From Anadara kagoshimensis (Eukaryota > Mollusca > Bivalvia > Arcoida > Arcidae): a DNA stretch of 64,000 nucleotides. Below the pieces are notes generated by a model, which saw nothing but the letters and a program-made list of their open reading frames with translations, made no database searches and was not told where the DNA came from. The stretch lies in NCBI GenBank assembly GCA_021292105.1, contig CM037869.1, positions 41,561,849-41,625,848 on the forward strand. The letters run 5' to 3'. The translations under genes and the position numbers were made by a program. Positions 11,119 to 23,921 of the stretch are shown piece by piece (the first letter of the stretch is position 1; the number at the start of each line of letters is the position of its first letter).

Positions 11119-11845
11119 ATACGTACCCTTTTCAAAAGCTCTGCACACAACTTTCAGTTTCTACAGAAAGCCAAATATTCCCATTGAAATAAAAATAAAT
11201 TGAATTAAATTTCTAATCAGGAATTTCCTGTATGCAATCATAATGTATTAAATACATTTAATGTAAGGCTTTTAAAAATTGATTTTTCTTTTTAAATTAA
11301 AGCGCTGCGTGGTTATCATTAAGAATATTTTTAAATGAGCTATAGACTTGTATATAAAAACGTTATTGAATTGCATATAGAATAGTATCTACTCTCTGAA
11401 CAACAGCTGAAAACGGCAATAACTGAATATAACCATTGTACCATTCAAATTATGACTTTAGAACTCTTATCGAAAATATTTGATAAAAATCCAGAAGAAA
11501 TCAAATGGCCTTTTTTCTCCGATTCTTAAGTTGGCAATTGATACAGTTTCTTTGAAAAAGTTTCTTTCAGCTAGGATCGACATGCGGTCTAGGTTGATAT
11601 TTTTGGTTTGACAACTTCAAAAAAGACTATTTGTAAACTTTCTCTTTTTAACTTGCCAAGTTTTGAAAAGAGGTAAGTTTGTAAAAAAGTCTAGTGTTGA
11701 ATATTTGTTAGGACCAAAGTTTTTCATTTTGATAAATAATACTGTATAAGTACATGTAAATTATGTGTAAATAAAACGTTACTGCAAATCTTTCTGAAAA
11801 GACTTTGATTTTAAAATCCGATATTTCATAACATTTAGATAAATA
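11119..11845. other. Unannotated AT-rich stretch
   Basis: No open frame or repeat end is recognised here. Confidence 0.4.
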
Positions 11846-14545
11846 ATTATATACAGCAGAACATTCAATTTACCCAACTATGTGTCGTAATAGTAACGTA
11901 ATTCAACCTGTCATTTAGTAGCTTGTTGGTAGAGAGACTGTTTCCAATTACGGGAAACTTTATACAACAATGCAAGCTGCTTATAAATAAATTGTTGACC
12001 CTTGATAATCAAAATATTTTATGACCGTCATCATGATGTCTCTGTATCTAAAACTACCCTTGATATATTTTACATCCCTTAGTTCCTTTCATTCTCACTA
12101 TTGATTAAACACGTGATAGGTATGATAGCTAATCAAGAGGTGCTTACACATTCGGAACACCCGGCCTCACTTCCCTAGTGAAAGTTCACGTGTCTAACCT
12201 AACTTGTCAGTTCCAAAGTTTTTACTTTGCTTCTGGATTGTGATTCGGACATGGGTTAGTATGTTTGTTTTTGATTAGATATGTAATTATATAAAGAACA
12301 TTTAATTTACCCAAAAATGATTCGTAATAGCAACTCAACTTGTTATATGGTAGTTTATTGGTAGATAGACTGTTTCCAAAACATGAACTTTATACAACGA
12401 AGCAAACTGCTTTCAAATAAATTGTTGACCAAGGTATAATCAAAATGTTCTATTTACCAAAATATGTTTCCTAATAGCAACTCAACCTGTCATTCAGTAA
12501 CTTGTTGGTATAGTCTGTTGCAACTTTTGCAACCTTTATACAACAAAGCAGGCTGCTTTCAAATAAGTTGTTTTACCTAGGTATCAATCAAAATGTTTTA
12601 TGGGCGTCATCACAAGATTGCTGATCACTATGATGTCACTGTATCCAAAAATACCCTGAATATGTTTTACATCCCTTAGTTCCTTGTTCCTTTCATTCAG
12701 AATTTTGATTACACACGTGACAGGTGTAGGTAGCTAGGCAGGAGATGCTTACTCTTCTGGAGCAACCGGTCTCACTTCCCTGGTGGAAGTTCATCTAAGT
12801 AACGTAATTGGTCAGTTTCTACTTTTTACTTTGCTTCTGGATTGTGATTCGGACATGGGTTAATATGTGTGTTTTTTATTAGATATGTAAAAGAGAACAT
12901 TCAATTAACCCAAATATGTTTCATAATAGTAACTCGACCTGTCATTCAGGAGCTTGTTGGTAAAGACTGTTTCCACTATACGAACTTTATACAACGAAGC
13001 AAGCTGCTTACAAATAAATGTTGACCCAGGTTAAATCAAAATGTTCAATTTACCCAAATATGTTTCGTAATAGCAACTCAACCTGTCATTCAGTAACTTG
13101 TTGTTAGAGAGACTATTACCCACTACGCAAACTTTAAACAACAATGCAAGCTGCTTACAAATAAATTGTTGACCCAGATATCAAAATGTTTCATGACCGT
13201 CATCACAATATGGTTGATTAGCATGGTGTATCCAAAATTGCCCTGGATATATTTTTCATCCCTATAAGTTCTATGCTCTTTTCATTCTCAATTTTGACGA
13301 CACTCTCCATGAACAGGAGTTATTTATCTTTCTGGAACAACCGGCCTCACCTCTCTGATGGAAGTTCCTGTTATTAGCCTTTTTGCCAGTTTCAAGGTTT
13401 TACCTTTGCTTTGGGACTGGATTTTGACATGAATTGATATGTTTATGTTTAAACATTACGATATGTAATTATATACAACAGAACATTTAATTTATCCAAA
13501 TATGTTCCACAAAAGCAAACGTCAAACCCTCTTCTGTTTTAAAAACAATTATGTGTGCTATTCTATTATTCCGTACCCCTAAGTAGAACTTAAGATTATA
13601 CATTCGAATATTCATTTTTAAAATTTGCATAAAAACATCATCTGTGACCTACGAAAAATGCACTTTATATACAGAGTATCCTTTTATAGAACTATATGGT
13701 CGGTTTGGTTGCAATATAAATAGTTGTTCTGTACATAGAAATGTTCGCTACATCAGTTTTTACTGTTCTATTCATTTTTATTCGATTGTAAAATAAAGGG
13801 GAATTTTCATCAAATCAGAGATAATTTATATTTCAATTACTCAGTGTGTTGTTAAGTTGTAAGATGCTGTTCCATCAAGCTAACGCACACTGTCGGTAGT
13901 ACATTAACATTTATATGAAATCGTATATATTTCCTTTCACTCTCAATTGTGATAACATACACATGGAGGGTTTAGCTAGTTAAACAGGATGTATTTGCTT
14001 ATCCTTCCGGAGCACCCAGGCTCACTTTCCTGGAGGAAGTAAACGTGTTTCGACTAATTTGTCAGTTTTAACTTTGTTTCTGGATTGCAATTCGGACATG
14101 GATTAGTATGTTTGGTTTTATCTTTGAGATGGTTAAAACGAATAGACCTCTCGACACAATCGGTTTGAACGTAGTGGTAAAGAAAAGTAAAATAAAGAAT
14201 GCCCATCAATGTCAAACTGATTTTTTTTTCAAATTGTGATTGTTATAACTTCTAGCAGTGTAACATTTGCTTACCCTTCCAGAGGAAGCGACCTCCCTTC
14301 CCTGGTAGAAACTTATGTATTTTAACTCAATTTCCTAGTTTTCAAAAAAGTTTTGAACAAATTCTTATTTTACCCCGATAGGTAATTTTTCATTTAAATC
14401 CTAATCGCAAAAGGATAAACCATTTAGTGTTATACCGGTATGTGGAAGCATACATGTATTTTTTGTCAGTTTACAAAGTTTTTACTTTGCTTTTGGGATT
14501 GTGATTTAAACATGGACTGTTATGCTCCTGTTTGATTAATTTGGC
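11846..14545. repeat. Higher-order tandem array containing block D
   Basis: About 2.7 kb of repeating units. An A-type block (about 150 bp, marker CAACCTGTCATTCAGTAAC) starts near 11846, 12284, 12440, 12892, 13040 and 13468. Block D (marker TTGCTTCTGGATTGTGATTC) lies near 12070-12275, 12690-12885, 13270-13460 and 13940-14115, with fragments to 14540. Units with one and with two A blocks alternate. CACGTG is kept near 12110, 12187 and 12712. Confidence 0.8.
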
Positions 14546-14940
14546 AGATATGAAGTAAACCTTCGATCAAAGCCGCGACTGGTCCATTCAGATCCATGAG
14601 TTCTAAAGAGGGTTATCAATTAATTAAAGGGGACTTAAATAAAGATACATACATAAAATAATGATTTTGAACAATTATATATATTCTTTTAACATTTTAT
14701 TCAATGATCGTAAAATGAGATCCCTTTGTGATATAGTTAGTACTTGGATTACAGTTCTGTATATCCTTTTCTCAATAAATCTAGCATTCGTTCGAAGTAT
14801 GAAGTAGTTTTACATACAGTGGTCGCTATAAGTACATGTATACAATACTTTAGACATGGACTGGTATATTTGTTTTTAAATATATAGCGCAGTACTTCAA
14901 ACAACATCAAGCATATAGGGTAGAACTGCATAAGTTCAAA

Positions 14941-15700
14941 GTTATGGGATCAAATCCAGAAACTTGCACATTCGATATAACATTTTGATTAACTTGACCA
15001 TTTGCATTTTTAAAGATGAAATTCGTGATACTTCAAACAACAGCTAACATACCAGGCAGGATTGTATGTGTTTAGGGTTATGGGATCTAATCCATGGATT
15101 TACACGTGTCCAGGAACCCGGGCAAAACATTTTGATTTATACAGACTTGACTATTACCATGTAAAAGACCAGGAAGCTAGATATTTCAACCAACTAATGT
15201 ACCAAACACAATTGTTCAGGAAATCTCACGTGTTTAAGATTACGGGATCAAATCCAGGAAGCGATACATTCTTCAAAGCATTTTAATTTACACAGACATG
15301 CGAGATACAATCGCACCTGCCTTAAAGGCCACCTCTATATAAAGGCCATCTGCTTTTGAAGGTCACTAAAATTTTATCCCAAATGGTCTTTTTTTTCAAG
15401 CTATTTGAACCTCTTTATAAGGGCTACCTGCCCATAAAGGTCAATTTTACTGGTTCCCTTTGGTGGCCTTTACAGACAGGTTTAACTGTAATTCATGCAA
15501 AATCTAACATACAATGTACCCATGTATTTTTTTAAGGTTATGGGATCGATTCCAGGAAGCCATATATTCCACAAAATATTTTGATGTGAAGTCTTGACCT
15601 TTTGCTTTTTAAGGACACGACAATAATATCTAACATACCATGTACAAGACATAATTTGTATGTGTTAAAGGTTATGGGATCGATTCCAGGAACCCGTACA
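14941..15700. repeat. Tandem array, about 120-160 bp units
   Basis: The marker GTTATGGGATC (A or G)A(A/T)TCCAGGA recurs near 14941, 15076, 15238, 15538 and 15671. Each is followed by ACATTTTGAT-like sequence. One unit is interrupted by the TA-MITE-2 copy at 15308-15488. Confidence 0.75.
15308..15488. mobile_element. TA-MITE-2 copy inserted in tandem array
   Basis: TA lies at 15306-15307 and 15489-15490. The ends are inverted relative to the other copies (right end CAGACAGGTTTAACTG). GGCC-TTTATA motifs fill the interior. It splits a unit of the surrounding array, so it is younger than that unit. Confidence 0.82.
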
Positions 15701-15720
15701 TTTCACAAAACATACTACAT

Positions 15721-17115
15721 GTAGTAGTATAAACTACTTCTATGTAGATATTTTGTATTTGTTTTTGTTTGTTGTCATTAATATTTATGTCGCTTGCAGC
15801 ATGTATATAGTGTTTATGTTATTTTGATGTAAAACCATGTATTTATAATCTCTATTGCAGAGGAACTAAATAAATAAAGAATAGAAAAGATCTTCACACT
15901 CATGACCATTTGCGTTTCATGGTCCACCGTAGGTCTAATATTTTTACACGCTATATATCAAGGTGTACTCAAACTACCACCTCACGAACTCGGGTCTCGT
16001 GAAGCTAATCTTAAGTTGTGTATACCACTTCAATTATGGTGCTCATCAAAACTCCAAGGTGGACATAACTGTTTTAAGACGTCTCAATATAAGTGAAACA
16101 ATCAATTTCTCACATACCAACAAAGTATATAACCGTGGTTTAATTAAATTAAATAAAATACTTTGCCTACCTTGATGTCGTCTGCTTCTGCTTCTATCCT
16201 CTATTATGCTGACTTCTCATGTGACAGGTAATATCCAAAAACAATGAATTAATAATTAAGATCCATATGTGATAATCTCGTACACACATAAACACTTTAT
16301 CTTTGAAATAATCCCAAAACGAATTATCCGTAAGAAAATAAATCCGCTGGTAAAATTTACCCATCATGCAATGGATATCCACCATAAAACCAATCCAAAC
16401 CTGTAATAAAAAGGACAAGAATTCTATGAAACCGGTATAAAATTGCGTTTCACAATATCTCGAGTGATATCTTCTGTAAGTAAGCACAAAAGTGTTATTA
16501 TTATTTAAAGGGGGGTAATTTAAATGAATTTTTATCTTTTGTTAAGCGTTTAAAAGAGTAAGAAGTCAATTGTCCGAGTTAGCAATATCTTATTTCGATT
16601 TTAAACAAAAATGTCTATGTTGTAAGCTTTTTAGTAATATGTATTCTATCCCCGTCTCACTTTTCCATTTTATTCAACCAGGCCCGTAAACAAATCCCAT
16701 ATAATTGTATCCGAAGTTTCGCAACAGTGATGTAAAAATATTCCCCTTCTTTTGTATATTATGTTAAATTTGCCTATTCTTCTCGAGCTATTATATACCT
16801 ACTCTTAAGAAATATCACTCCGACATGACAAAGAACCTTTTCAATATCTTGGATGATAAAATTCACAATTTTCTTTATACTGTTTAGAAAGTGTGTAGGA
16901 ATATTTAAACCCATCTATTGATAAAAGCCGGATTTTTAAAAATTATTCTAAAAATAATTTGTTAGTATTTCAATTGACCAGATTTCATCTTTTTTCCTTT
17001 AATATAATGTTATACACTTTATTGAATCAACTCCTAGATCAATCATCGCTGGAAAATTCAATATGTCACACGTTAAATTGTCAGACATATTTACTTCATC
17101 TGTCAGACGGTTATT
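15721..17115. other. Unannotated stretch
   Basis: Only low-scoring short open frames are seen. Two AATAAA motifs at 15868-15885 follow a T-rich tract and could be the 3' end of an old retroelement. Nothing else is supported. Confidence 0.35.
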
Positions 17116-17119
17116 TTCA

Positions 17120-17990
17120 ACTACTTTTTTAACTTGACTGGATTGAAGTAATGGAATTTTACGCCCCAGTAAAGGGTATGAGAAAGTCAGTTTGGGGAGT
17201 GTAGAGCTAACTGAGTGCCCGGAGAAAACCACCGACCTCTCATTAGCAAGCTTTCTCGCATTAGGATCCTTCATGAGTGGGGTGGAGTGGAGTGAAGTAA
17301 CGGAATTTTACGCTCGAGTAAAGATTCTCACACTTTTATCTATACCATGGAACTCGGTTCAGGGATGGTAGAGGAAACTGAGTGCCTTGAGAAAACCACC
17401 GACTTACTACAAGCAAGCTTTCTCGCACCAGGAGCTGTCATGAATGGAGTGGAGTAATGGGTGCTTGAGGTCTCAGTCAAGATTGTTTTACTTATATCAA
17501 GGGGGTAGTTCTGAGATAGTGGAGGAAACCGGAGTGTCCAGAGAAAACCACCGACCTTCTTCATGTATGAGCATACTTTTCGCATTAGTATATGTATTGA
17601 GTGGGTGGAGTAATAGGTGCTTGAGGTCTCAGTCAAGATTATTTTACGGTATAACAAGGTGGTTAGTTCTTAGATGGTGGAGGAAACCGGAGTACCTGGA
17701 GAAAACCACCAAACTCTTAAAAGTACAAGCCAAATTCCTCGCACTAGGATCTGTCATGATATGGAGTGGAGTGAAGTAATAGTGTTTAAGGTCCCAGTGA
17801 AGATTTTTTCACATATTAATGCGGTTAGTTCTGGCCAACTTCTGGGATGGCGGGGAAACCGGAGTGCCCGGAGAAAAACCACCGGCCGTATACAAGCGTA
17901 CTTATTCGTGCTAGGATCTACCACGACAGGAGTGATTGAGTTTTACACCCCAATAAAGATTCTGTTGCTAAAGCCTGTAATGTCGCAGTC
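17120..17990 (-). repeat. SINE-S-derived satellite, about 162-bp unit x5
   Basis: GGAGTGGAGT-type markers fall near 17276, 17439, 17599, 17757 and 17925. Each unit holds the SINE-S central motif (GGAGTGCCCGGAGAAAACCA-like) and the reversed SINE tail (CAAGATT..TTTCACTTATATC-like), but no tRNA head. Open frames on both strands here are periodic by-products. Confidence 0.8.
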
Positions 17991-18193
17991 AGTTTCTTCA
18001 CGGTTTCTAGTCAGTAATAGTGAAGTCTTCAATATCAGTATGACACATAGTCTCCTGCGCGACAAGTGACTAGACGTTTCCAGCATTGAAGTTATTGACC
18101 TAGAGATATTATAAAGGGGAAAACCCTGTGCATATCTTTAATGTTTTCTGAATCGACCACCGTATCATAAAAAGATTACAAGGCCGAAATAGG

Positions 18194-18412
18194 CGCCCGG
18201 TGGCTGAATGGTCGAAAACGCGAGCTTAGGGATTATATCGCCTCTCACCACCTGGGTTCGAATCTCACTCGGGGCAGATCTTAGTTCGCCGTTCGACTGC
18301 CGAGGAAAGTGAGTGGTTTACTCAGGGACACTCCGATTTCCTCAACCGATCTTGATCCGACTGCCTTGATATACGCGAAAATTGAAAAATCCTGATTGGG
18401 GAATAAAACATC
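18194..18412 (+). mobile_element. SINE-S (tRNA-Ser/Leu-like head)
   Basis: Head: box A-like GTGGCTGAATGGTCGAAAAC at 18200-18219 and box B GGTTCGAATCTC at 18254-18265. A central GGACACTCCGATTTCCTCAA and a degenerate tail ending in GGGGAATAAAAC follow. No target-site duplication was found. Confidence 0.8.
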
Positions 18413-18810
18413 ATTCTAAAGAAAGAACATAAATATTTTACCTTTAAAAGATCCATTTCTTCAAATATTTCTCCAAAAATTAAATATTTAACAATTTTTC
18501 CAATACATGTATATCGAATAAATTGTGACACATCGTACTGACGGACGTGTGTGTACGTGTGTATATATATACATATATGTAGATATATACACATATAAAT
18601 AAACATATTATAATAAACTGTATAGATATCCTTTTAGCATTTCTTGTTAAATTAAGACTTTTGTTAGTTGGGACAGTTTATATTCCGTGGTGGAGAGAAT
18701 GCTATTAGAGTCGAACAAAGCGACAAAAAGCTCTATTCGGAGTCAATTGTTGTGTTACATAAAGCGGAATTAAAGAGTCCGACAAATAGCCTATATATAA
18801 ATATATATAG

Positions 18811-19030
18811 AACAGCTGTCAAAAGTTTAACATTAAGCTAATCGAAAAAGGAATCAAAGCTCGACTGACGAAAGACCTCAAGATATGGATAGCTGGTTGA
18901 CGAAAATTGTCGAGCTGTCGAGAGGTAGATAACAGCTGCCGAAAAGTCGTCGATATATAGCCCATGAGAGACCGAAGGGGGCTGTGTTAATTTTTTAGCT
19001 CAGTGTCAAACTTTAGACAGGGCTGTACTA
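18811..19030. mobile_element. TA-MITE-1 copy
   Basis: The left end AACAGCTGTCAAAAGTTTAA and the right end TTTAGACAGGGCTGTACTA are inverted. Confidence 0.75.
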
Positions 19031-19299
19031 TCCGTGTATATTAAGTCCTATTTGGTGGTTACAATTATTCTGTACAAGAATTACATGTCATTATATTAAG
19101 TTGAAAAGCGCTCTTTTCAAAAGTCACCTTTAATACAAAATATCTTGTATATATATTTATCAAAATATAAATTTATACCTATATCTAAGATCTTGAATCT
19201 ATACAGAAACTTACACAATAAATTTGAAAAGAACACATTTTAAGGCGCTTGGATTTTATACACCTTATGCCACACAAAGAGGGTATTGAAAACTAAATA

Positions 19300-19710
19300 T
19301 GTTCAAGTTATACCAAGTCATTTTTGGGGTTTATTAAAAAAGAAAGAACGAAAAAAAGAAGAAACATTTTCATTCAAATTCACCAAGTGTGAAAGTTTTT
19401 TTAAGCAGCCGTGCCTTTTACAATTACATATAGGTACAAGTTAGACCCAATCATTTTTGGGGTTTATAAAAAAAGAGGGGAAAAAAGAAGAAACAGTTTA
19501 ATTGAAATTCACCAAGTGTAACAGTTTTTTTTTAGAAAAATACTTTTAAAGCCACCGTGCCTTATACAATAGCGTATAGGTACAAGTAAGACCCAATCAT
19601 TTTTGGGGTTTATTAAAAAGGAAAGAAAGAAAAAGAAGAAACAATTTCATTAAAATTCACCAAGTGTGAAAGTTTTTAATATTTTTAAAGAAACCATGTC
19701 TTTTACAATA
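19300..19710. repeat. Three-unit tandem array, about 133-146 bp
   Basis: CATTTTTGGGGTTTAT recurs at 19319, 19452 and 19598. Each is followed by a purine tract (AAAGAAAGAA-like) and CACCAAGTGTGAAAGTTTTT. Confidence 0.85.
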
Positions 19711-19925
19711 GCAAGCCTTTTGAAACTGGTTAAACAATTATGGACGATTTTATTCAGAAACAACATTAATGTTTTTTGTTTAGAATTTCAACCAGGCATT
19801 TCTTTCCGAACAAACTGGTTTGCTATATTGTGAAAAACGTGTTTCCAATAGATTACTTTTTGTATGAAATTTATTTCTTAAATAACATGCATTCATGTTA
19901 TGTTTTCAATACATAGCAAGCATAA

Positions 19926-19935
19926 CCCCCCCCCC

Positions 19936-19988
<53 letters not shown>
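19926..19988. repeat. C/CT/GT microsatellite
   Basis: A C-run is followed by (CT)n and then (GT)n. Confidence 0.95.
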
Positions 19989-19989
<1 letters not shown>

Positions 19990-20109
19990 ATATATTGTGT
20001 ATTTAATAGTGTATCATGTGGTGGGGAGAGTGTGCGAGAAAGAAATGTCGGGTACAAAGTGAGTTAAATAGGATACACGATATTCCATTAACATTTTTGT
20101 AAGAACAAT

Positions 20110-20270
20110 ATCAAATTTCCCCACATCTACATATCTAATTGAAAAATAGCGTTTACCATTCCGGAGCACCTGATATAACTTATACACGTGTTTTATTAAC
20201 TTTGTAAATTTTAAAAATATAAACTATGTTTTTTAGATTGTAATTTGAACATGGTCTGGTTAGTTTGTGC
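20110..20270 (-). repeat. Block D repeat, diverged
   Basis: Retains CATTCCGGAGCACC, one CACGTG near 20187 and TAGATTGTAATTTGAACATGG. Immediately after it, TAATAACTTCCGTTCGCGCA occurs twice in direct order (about 20296 and 20334). Confidence 0.6.
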
Positions 20271-20515
20271 GATTGGTGGATACAGTAAGATTGATAATAA
20301 CTTCCGTTCGCGCATGTCTTCTGTGTAACTTATTAATAACTTCCGTTCGCGCACGTCTTTTTTAGTCTTGTTAACAGAAGACAATTAATTCCAGATACTG
20401 GTTGTTTTTATCATAAACTTCTCAACACATTGATTATTTACGTATAAGAAAGCACAATTCTGTAATTGGATTCCGACTCAATACTAAGCAGTTTGAATAC
20501 CTTTTATAACATCAC

Positions 20516-20935
20516 CGTACAGACCTGTTCAAAGTTTGACACTGATCTAGCAAAAGGAATCAATGCTCGTTTGCTGATGATAGCTTGTGGCTGAAAAGCT
20601 GTCGATAAATGTATAGCAACTGCCGAAAAGCTGTCGATAAATATATAGCAACTGCCGAAAAGCTGTCGATAAATATATAGCAACTGCCGAAAAGCTGTCG
20701 ATAAATATATAGCAACTGCCGAAAAGCTGTCGATAAATATATAGCAACTGCCGAAAAGCTGTCGATAAATATATAGCAACTGCCGAAAAGCTGTCGATAA
20801 ATATATAGCAACTGCCGAAAAGCTGTCGATAAATATATAGCAACTGCCGAAAAGCTGTCGAGGTACTGAATAGCTAACAAGGGTGAAGGATGAACTGTCG
20901 TTGTTTTATCTTAAACTTTCGACAGGTCTGTTCTG
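20516..20935. mobile_element. TA-MITE-1 with internal minisatellite
   Basis: The left end CGTACAGACCTGTTCAAAGT and the right end TCGACAGGTCTGTTCTG frame a copy enlarged to 420 bp by the internal array at 20592-20862. Confidence 0.85.
20592..20862. repeat. 32-bp minisatellite inside a MITE
   Basis: About eight near-identical 32-bp copies of a unit containing AAAAGCTGTCGATAAATATA and ending CAACTGCCG. The same segment exists once in ordinary family members (for example AAAAGCTGTCGAGATATAGC at 50877). Minus-strand open frames through it repeat LYIYRQLFGSC and are an artefact of the period. Confidence 0.95.
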
Positions 20936-20952
20936 TATCCTTTATTACATCA

Positions 20953-21165
20953 CGGTACAGACTTGTCGAAAGTTTAAAACTAAGGTAACCAGTCAGTGTC
21001 GAATTGACAGCACATCCCGCTCATTGGTAAGTTATACTGAGACAGATTTTCGACAACTTCTATCTGTCTCTTAGATCACTAGTTATCCATATCTCTGCCA
21101 CTCATCAGCCCAGCTTTGGCTCATTTTCGTTAGCTCGGTGTTAAACTTTCGACAGGTCTGTACTA
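20953..21165. mobile_element. TA-MITE-1 copy
   Basis: Ends CGGTACAGACTTGTCGAAAG and TCGACAGGTCTGTACTA. Middle of three tandem units. Confidence 0.85.
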
Positions 21166-21182
21166 TACCTTTTATCACTCTA

Positions 21183-21409
21183 CGTTACAGGCCTGTCCAA
21201 AGTTTAACACTAATCTAACAAATAAGTGTCATATCGACAGGATACCTCGACCCATCCTTAACTTTATCTCGACAGTTTCCCCGACAGATGTTGTCGATAT
21301 TTTTGCAATTTTTCGATCACTAACTGTTCATATCGATCTCGACCACTCGGCAGACGAACTTCGACTCCTTTTCGTTAACCCAATGTTAAACTTTCGACGG
21401 GTCTGTTCT
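21183..21409. mobile_element. TA-MITE-1 copy
   Basis: Ends TTACAGGCCTGTCCAAAGTT and TTCGACGGGTCTGTTCT. Third tandem unit. Confidence 0.8.
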
Positions 21410-21703
21410 TTAGCTCGATTATCAAAACCATGGTTTTATACAAATTCAATTCATCTTTGCATTCAAATAAGCACGCATTCGTTTTCTGAAAGGGCTTTGA
21501 TTTTTCCTCCATTTCAATAGCATTCGTTTTCTAAAAGGTCTTTGATTTTTCTCTCCAGTATAGTGTATTTCTAAACATTTCACAATTGGTTATCTGCAAT
21601 TTATTTGCATGGGAATAGAATAATTCATATTGGCACTATTCAAAAGCAAAAACCTTCCTAAGCCAGCCCGTATTAATTAAAACGGAATCTTTAGAAATCA
21701 TTA

Positions 21704-21917
21704 CAGTACAGGCCTGTCGAAAGTTTAACACTGAGCTAACGAAAATGAATCGATTGTCGGTTGCTTAGTCGTAAAGATATGGGTAGTTAATGGCTGAAAA
21801 GCTTCCGAGAGATAGATGACTGCTGTCAAAATAACGGAAAAAGTACAGCTAAGGAGGGGGCCGAGATGAACTGCCGATTTGTTAGCTCAGTGTTAAACTT
21901 TCGACAGGTCCGCACTG
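21704..21917. mobile_element. TA-MITE-1, reference-quality copy
   Basis: TA at 21702-21703 and 21918-21919 flanks CAGTACAGGCCTGTCGAAAG and TTCGACAGGTCCGCACTG. The TA target and CAGT ends fit a Tc1/mariner-mobilised MITE. 214 bp, no coding capacity. Confidence 0.9.
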
Positions 21918-22309
21918 TATCTTATGTTGAACAAAGACGAAACTTTTAAAAGCTGTAAAGAATAGATGGCGGTTATTGAATTGGCTTCTGTTCTAAATAA
22001 ATTGTATCGTTTTTCATGTATAATACATAAAATAGTCTTTTCATCCTTTAACTGGTTGCCATGGTAATAAATTCAACGCATTTAGAAAAATAAACAATAA
22101 GCAAGAGAGATATGCATAATTTTAAAAACTAGCATCTTAAACGCTATTTACCGGTAATGGTAATCTATTGTTGATGTACATATATAATGTAGTCTGTCGT
22201 GTTAAGGAAATGAATTTTAAACCACTCACAACATAAGGAATATGATATTACAGACAATATTTTTTAACATTGGTCAAAAATGCTAATTCTAAAATGTCGC
22301 ATTGAAGGA

Positions 22310-22384
22310 GAAGAGGAGGAAGAAGAAGATGAAGAGAGAGATGCTCCAGCTATAGATCTTGGGGCAATTATTACCGCCATCACC

Positions 22385-22419
<35 letters not shown>

Positions 22420-22676
22420 TCAAGTCATCAAACTCTTAGTGGGGGTACCAACAATGTGTATGTGGGGCCAAATCTCGTGCCCCCATATCTACGATAGGTT
22501 AGTTGAAATGCTCTAAAACACATTTACAATTGAATAGGATTAGGTTTGATGGGGTCTTTCAATATCCTTACAAAAATATCCCCACATTTAATACTGAAAA
22601 TGTCCTCAAAAACAATGTATTTCTTATGAATTTCACTACATTGTACCCAGTATTTACCTCACTAAGACTTGACCAC

Positions 22677-22730
<54 letters not shown>

Positions 22731-22735
22731 GGTTT
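22310..22735. repeat. (GA)n-bearing dispersed repeat, copy 2
   Basis: GA runs at 22387-22416 and 22679-22728 flank sequence matching copy 1 (5.1-5.7 kb), including GTTGAAATGCTCTAAAACA and ATACTGAAAATGTCCTCAAA. The spacing of motif and microsatellites is similar in both copies. Confidence 0.7.
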
Positions 22736-23189
22736 ACAATATTTCAAGAACAAATACGAGGCAAAAATAATACTTGGCAAATTGGCACAGCCAATTTCTT
22801 TGCTATTTCTATTTTACTCCCAAATGACGTCATGTTATGTTTATGACGTAATGATTATAACGCCGATCTTATTAGTGCAGTCATCGATAGAATGGGATTA
22901 AGGCCTAGTGGTACAAATGGGCACCATCCTACAATTTTCTGATTTTTTCACACTTGTAAAACTTATTGAGGCGCATCCTAAGTAATGGTGTTCATACGCA
23001 TTAGTGAGTATTCTTTTATTTCGAGACAGTCAGACTTGCATGCTAAATTCCGGAGGCATGACTCTAACTACTCTGATTTCCTCTCGTCTTGAACTGTCCA
23101 TTCTGGATTTCAGTGAAAGATTGTGATTCATGATTTTCGAAATCTATCAAATAGATATTTCTTGTCATTTCTTTGCTTCAATGTGGCGT

Positions 23190-23395
23190 AATAATTCCCC
23201 CCTTTCCACGTTAAGAGTCCATTCACCTAAATCGAGACAGTCCGTTCAGTGATGGCGGAGGTCACCGGAGTACCCAGAGAAAAACCCACCGACCTCCAAC
23301 AAGCGAACTGGCACATTATTTCACACCAGAATCTGCCCCGAGTAGGATTCGAACCTTGGCGTCAAGAGGCGCTATGGTCTGTAAGCGAGGAATAA
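23190..23395 (-). mobile_element. SINE-S, degenerate
   Basis: Read on the minus strand, box B-like GGTTCGAATCC lies near 23355. Then comes the central GGTGGGTTTTTCTCTGGGTA near 23290 and a tail remnant (TCGATTTAGGTGAA) near 23240. Box A is poorly preserved. Confidence 0.65.
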
Positions 23396-23400
23396 ACCCT

Positions 23401-23920
23401 GAACGTTTAGATATGAAGATGTTAACATAAGTAATGTTTTATCACGTAGGACTTTAAAACATGTACATGTATTATATAGTTGTCAGACCAAGGCATTTTA
23501 AAAAAACCGTTTAAAATTCACTGAACACGTTCTACAAACTTCTGCACAATTCACCTTATGGTTTCCATAATCACAACACCAGAACAGAAAATTCCACAAC
23601 ACATCATCCACAAGAACTCAGCAGATATACATGTATATGCAGTGTATCCCGTTTGACCGTAGCTTTGTTTGTCTTGTACTGTTCTTGTTGTTGTTGACAC
23701 AAGCAAAGGAAAGGACAATTACTGATACCGTTTTTTTCGCATTCAAAAACACTAAAACAATACACGAATTAAACATATTCCACAATGCATCTCAAGACTC
23801 TCCATTTCAAAATCTACCTGCTTTGTGCACAATGAATCTAAAGGCCTGGATAGTTTGCACCCCGACCAAAACAGGAAGTTTTGCATGTAAATTTCATGAC
23901 ACAACTTCACTTACAATTAT
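23401..23920. other. Unannotated; one weak open frame
   Basis: An open frame at 23631-23954 starts with a hydrophobic stretch (LVLFLLLLTQA) but runs into the adjacent MITE end and has no other support. I do not call it a gene. Confidence 0.3.
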
Positions 23921-23921
23921 T

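Larger units (their letters stand above)
20480..21415. repeat. Tandem units each carrying a TA-MITE-1
   Basis: The spacer CCTTTTATNACATCACGGTACAG recurs before each MITE (near 20500, 20938 and 21168). The three consecutive MITEs therefore arose by segmental duplication of MITE plus flank. Confidence 0.75.

Noticed and set aside
17340-18069. Frames on both strands of 105-131 codons
   Set aside because: They arise from the SINE-S-derived satellite; the same phrases repeat every unit.
20504-20880. Overlapping minus-strand frames of about 90-106 codons repeating LYIYRQLFGSC
   Set aside because: They are translations of the 32-bp minisatellite in several frames, with no start context or conservation.
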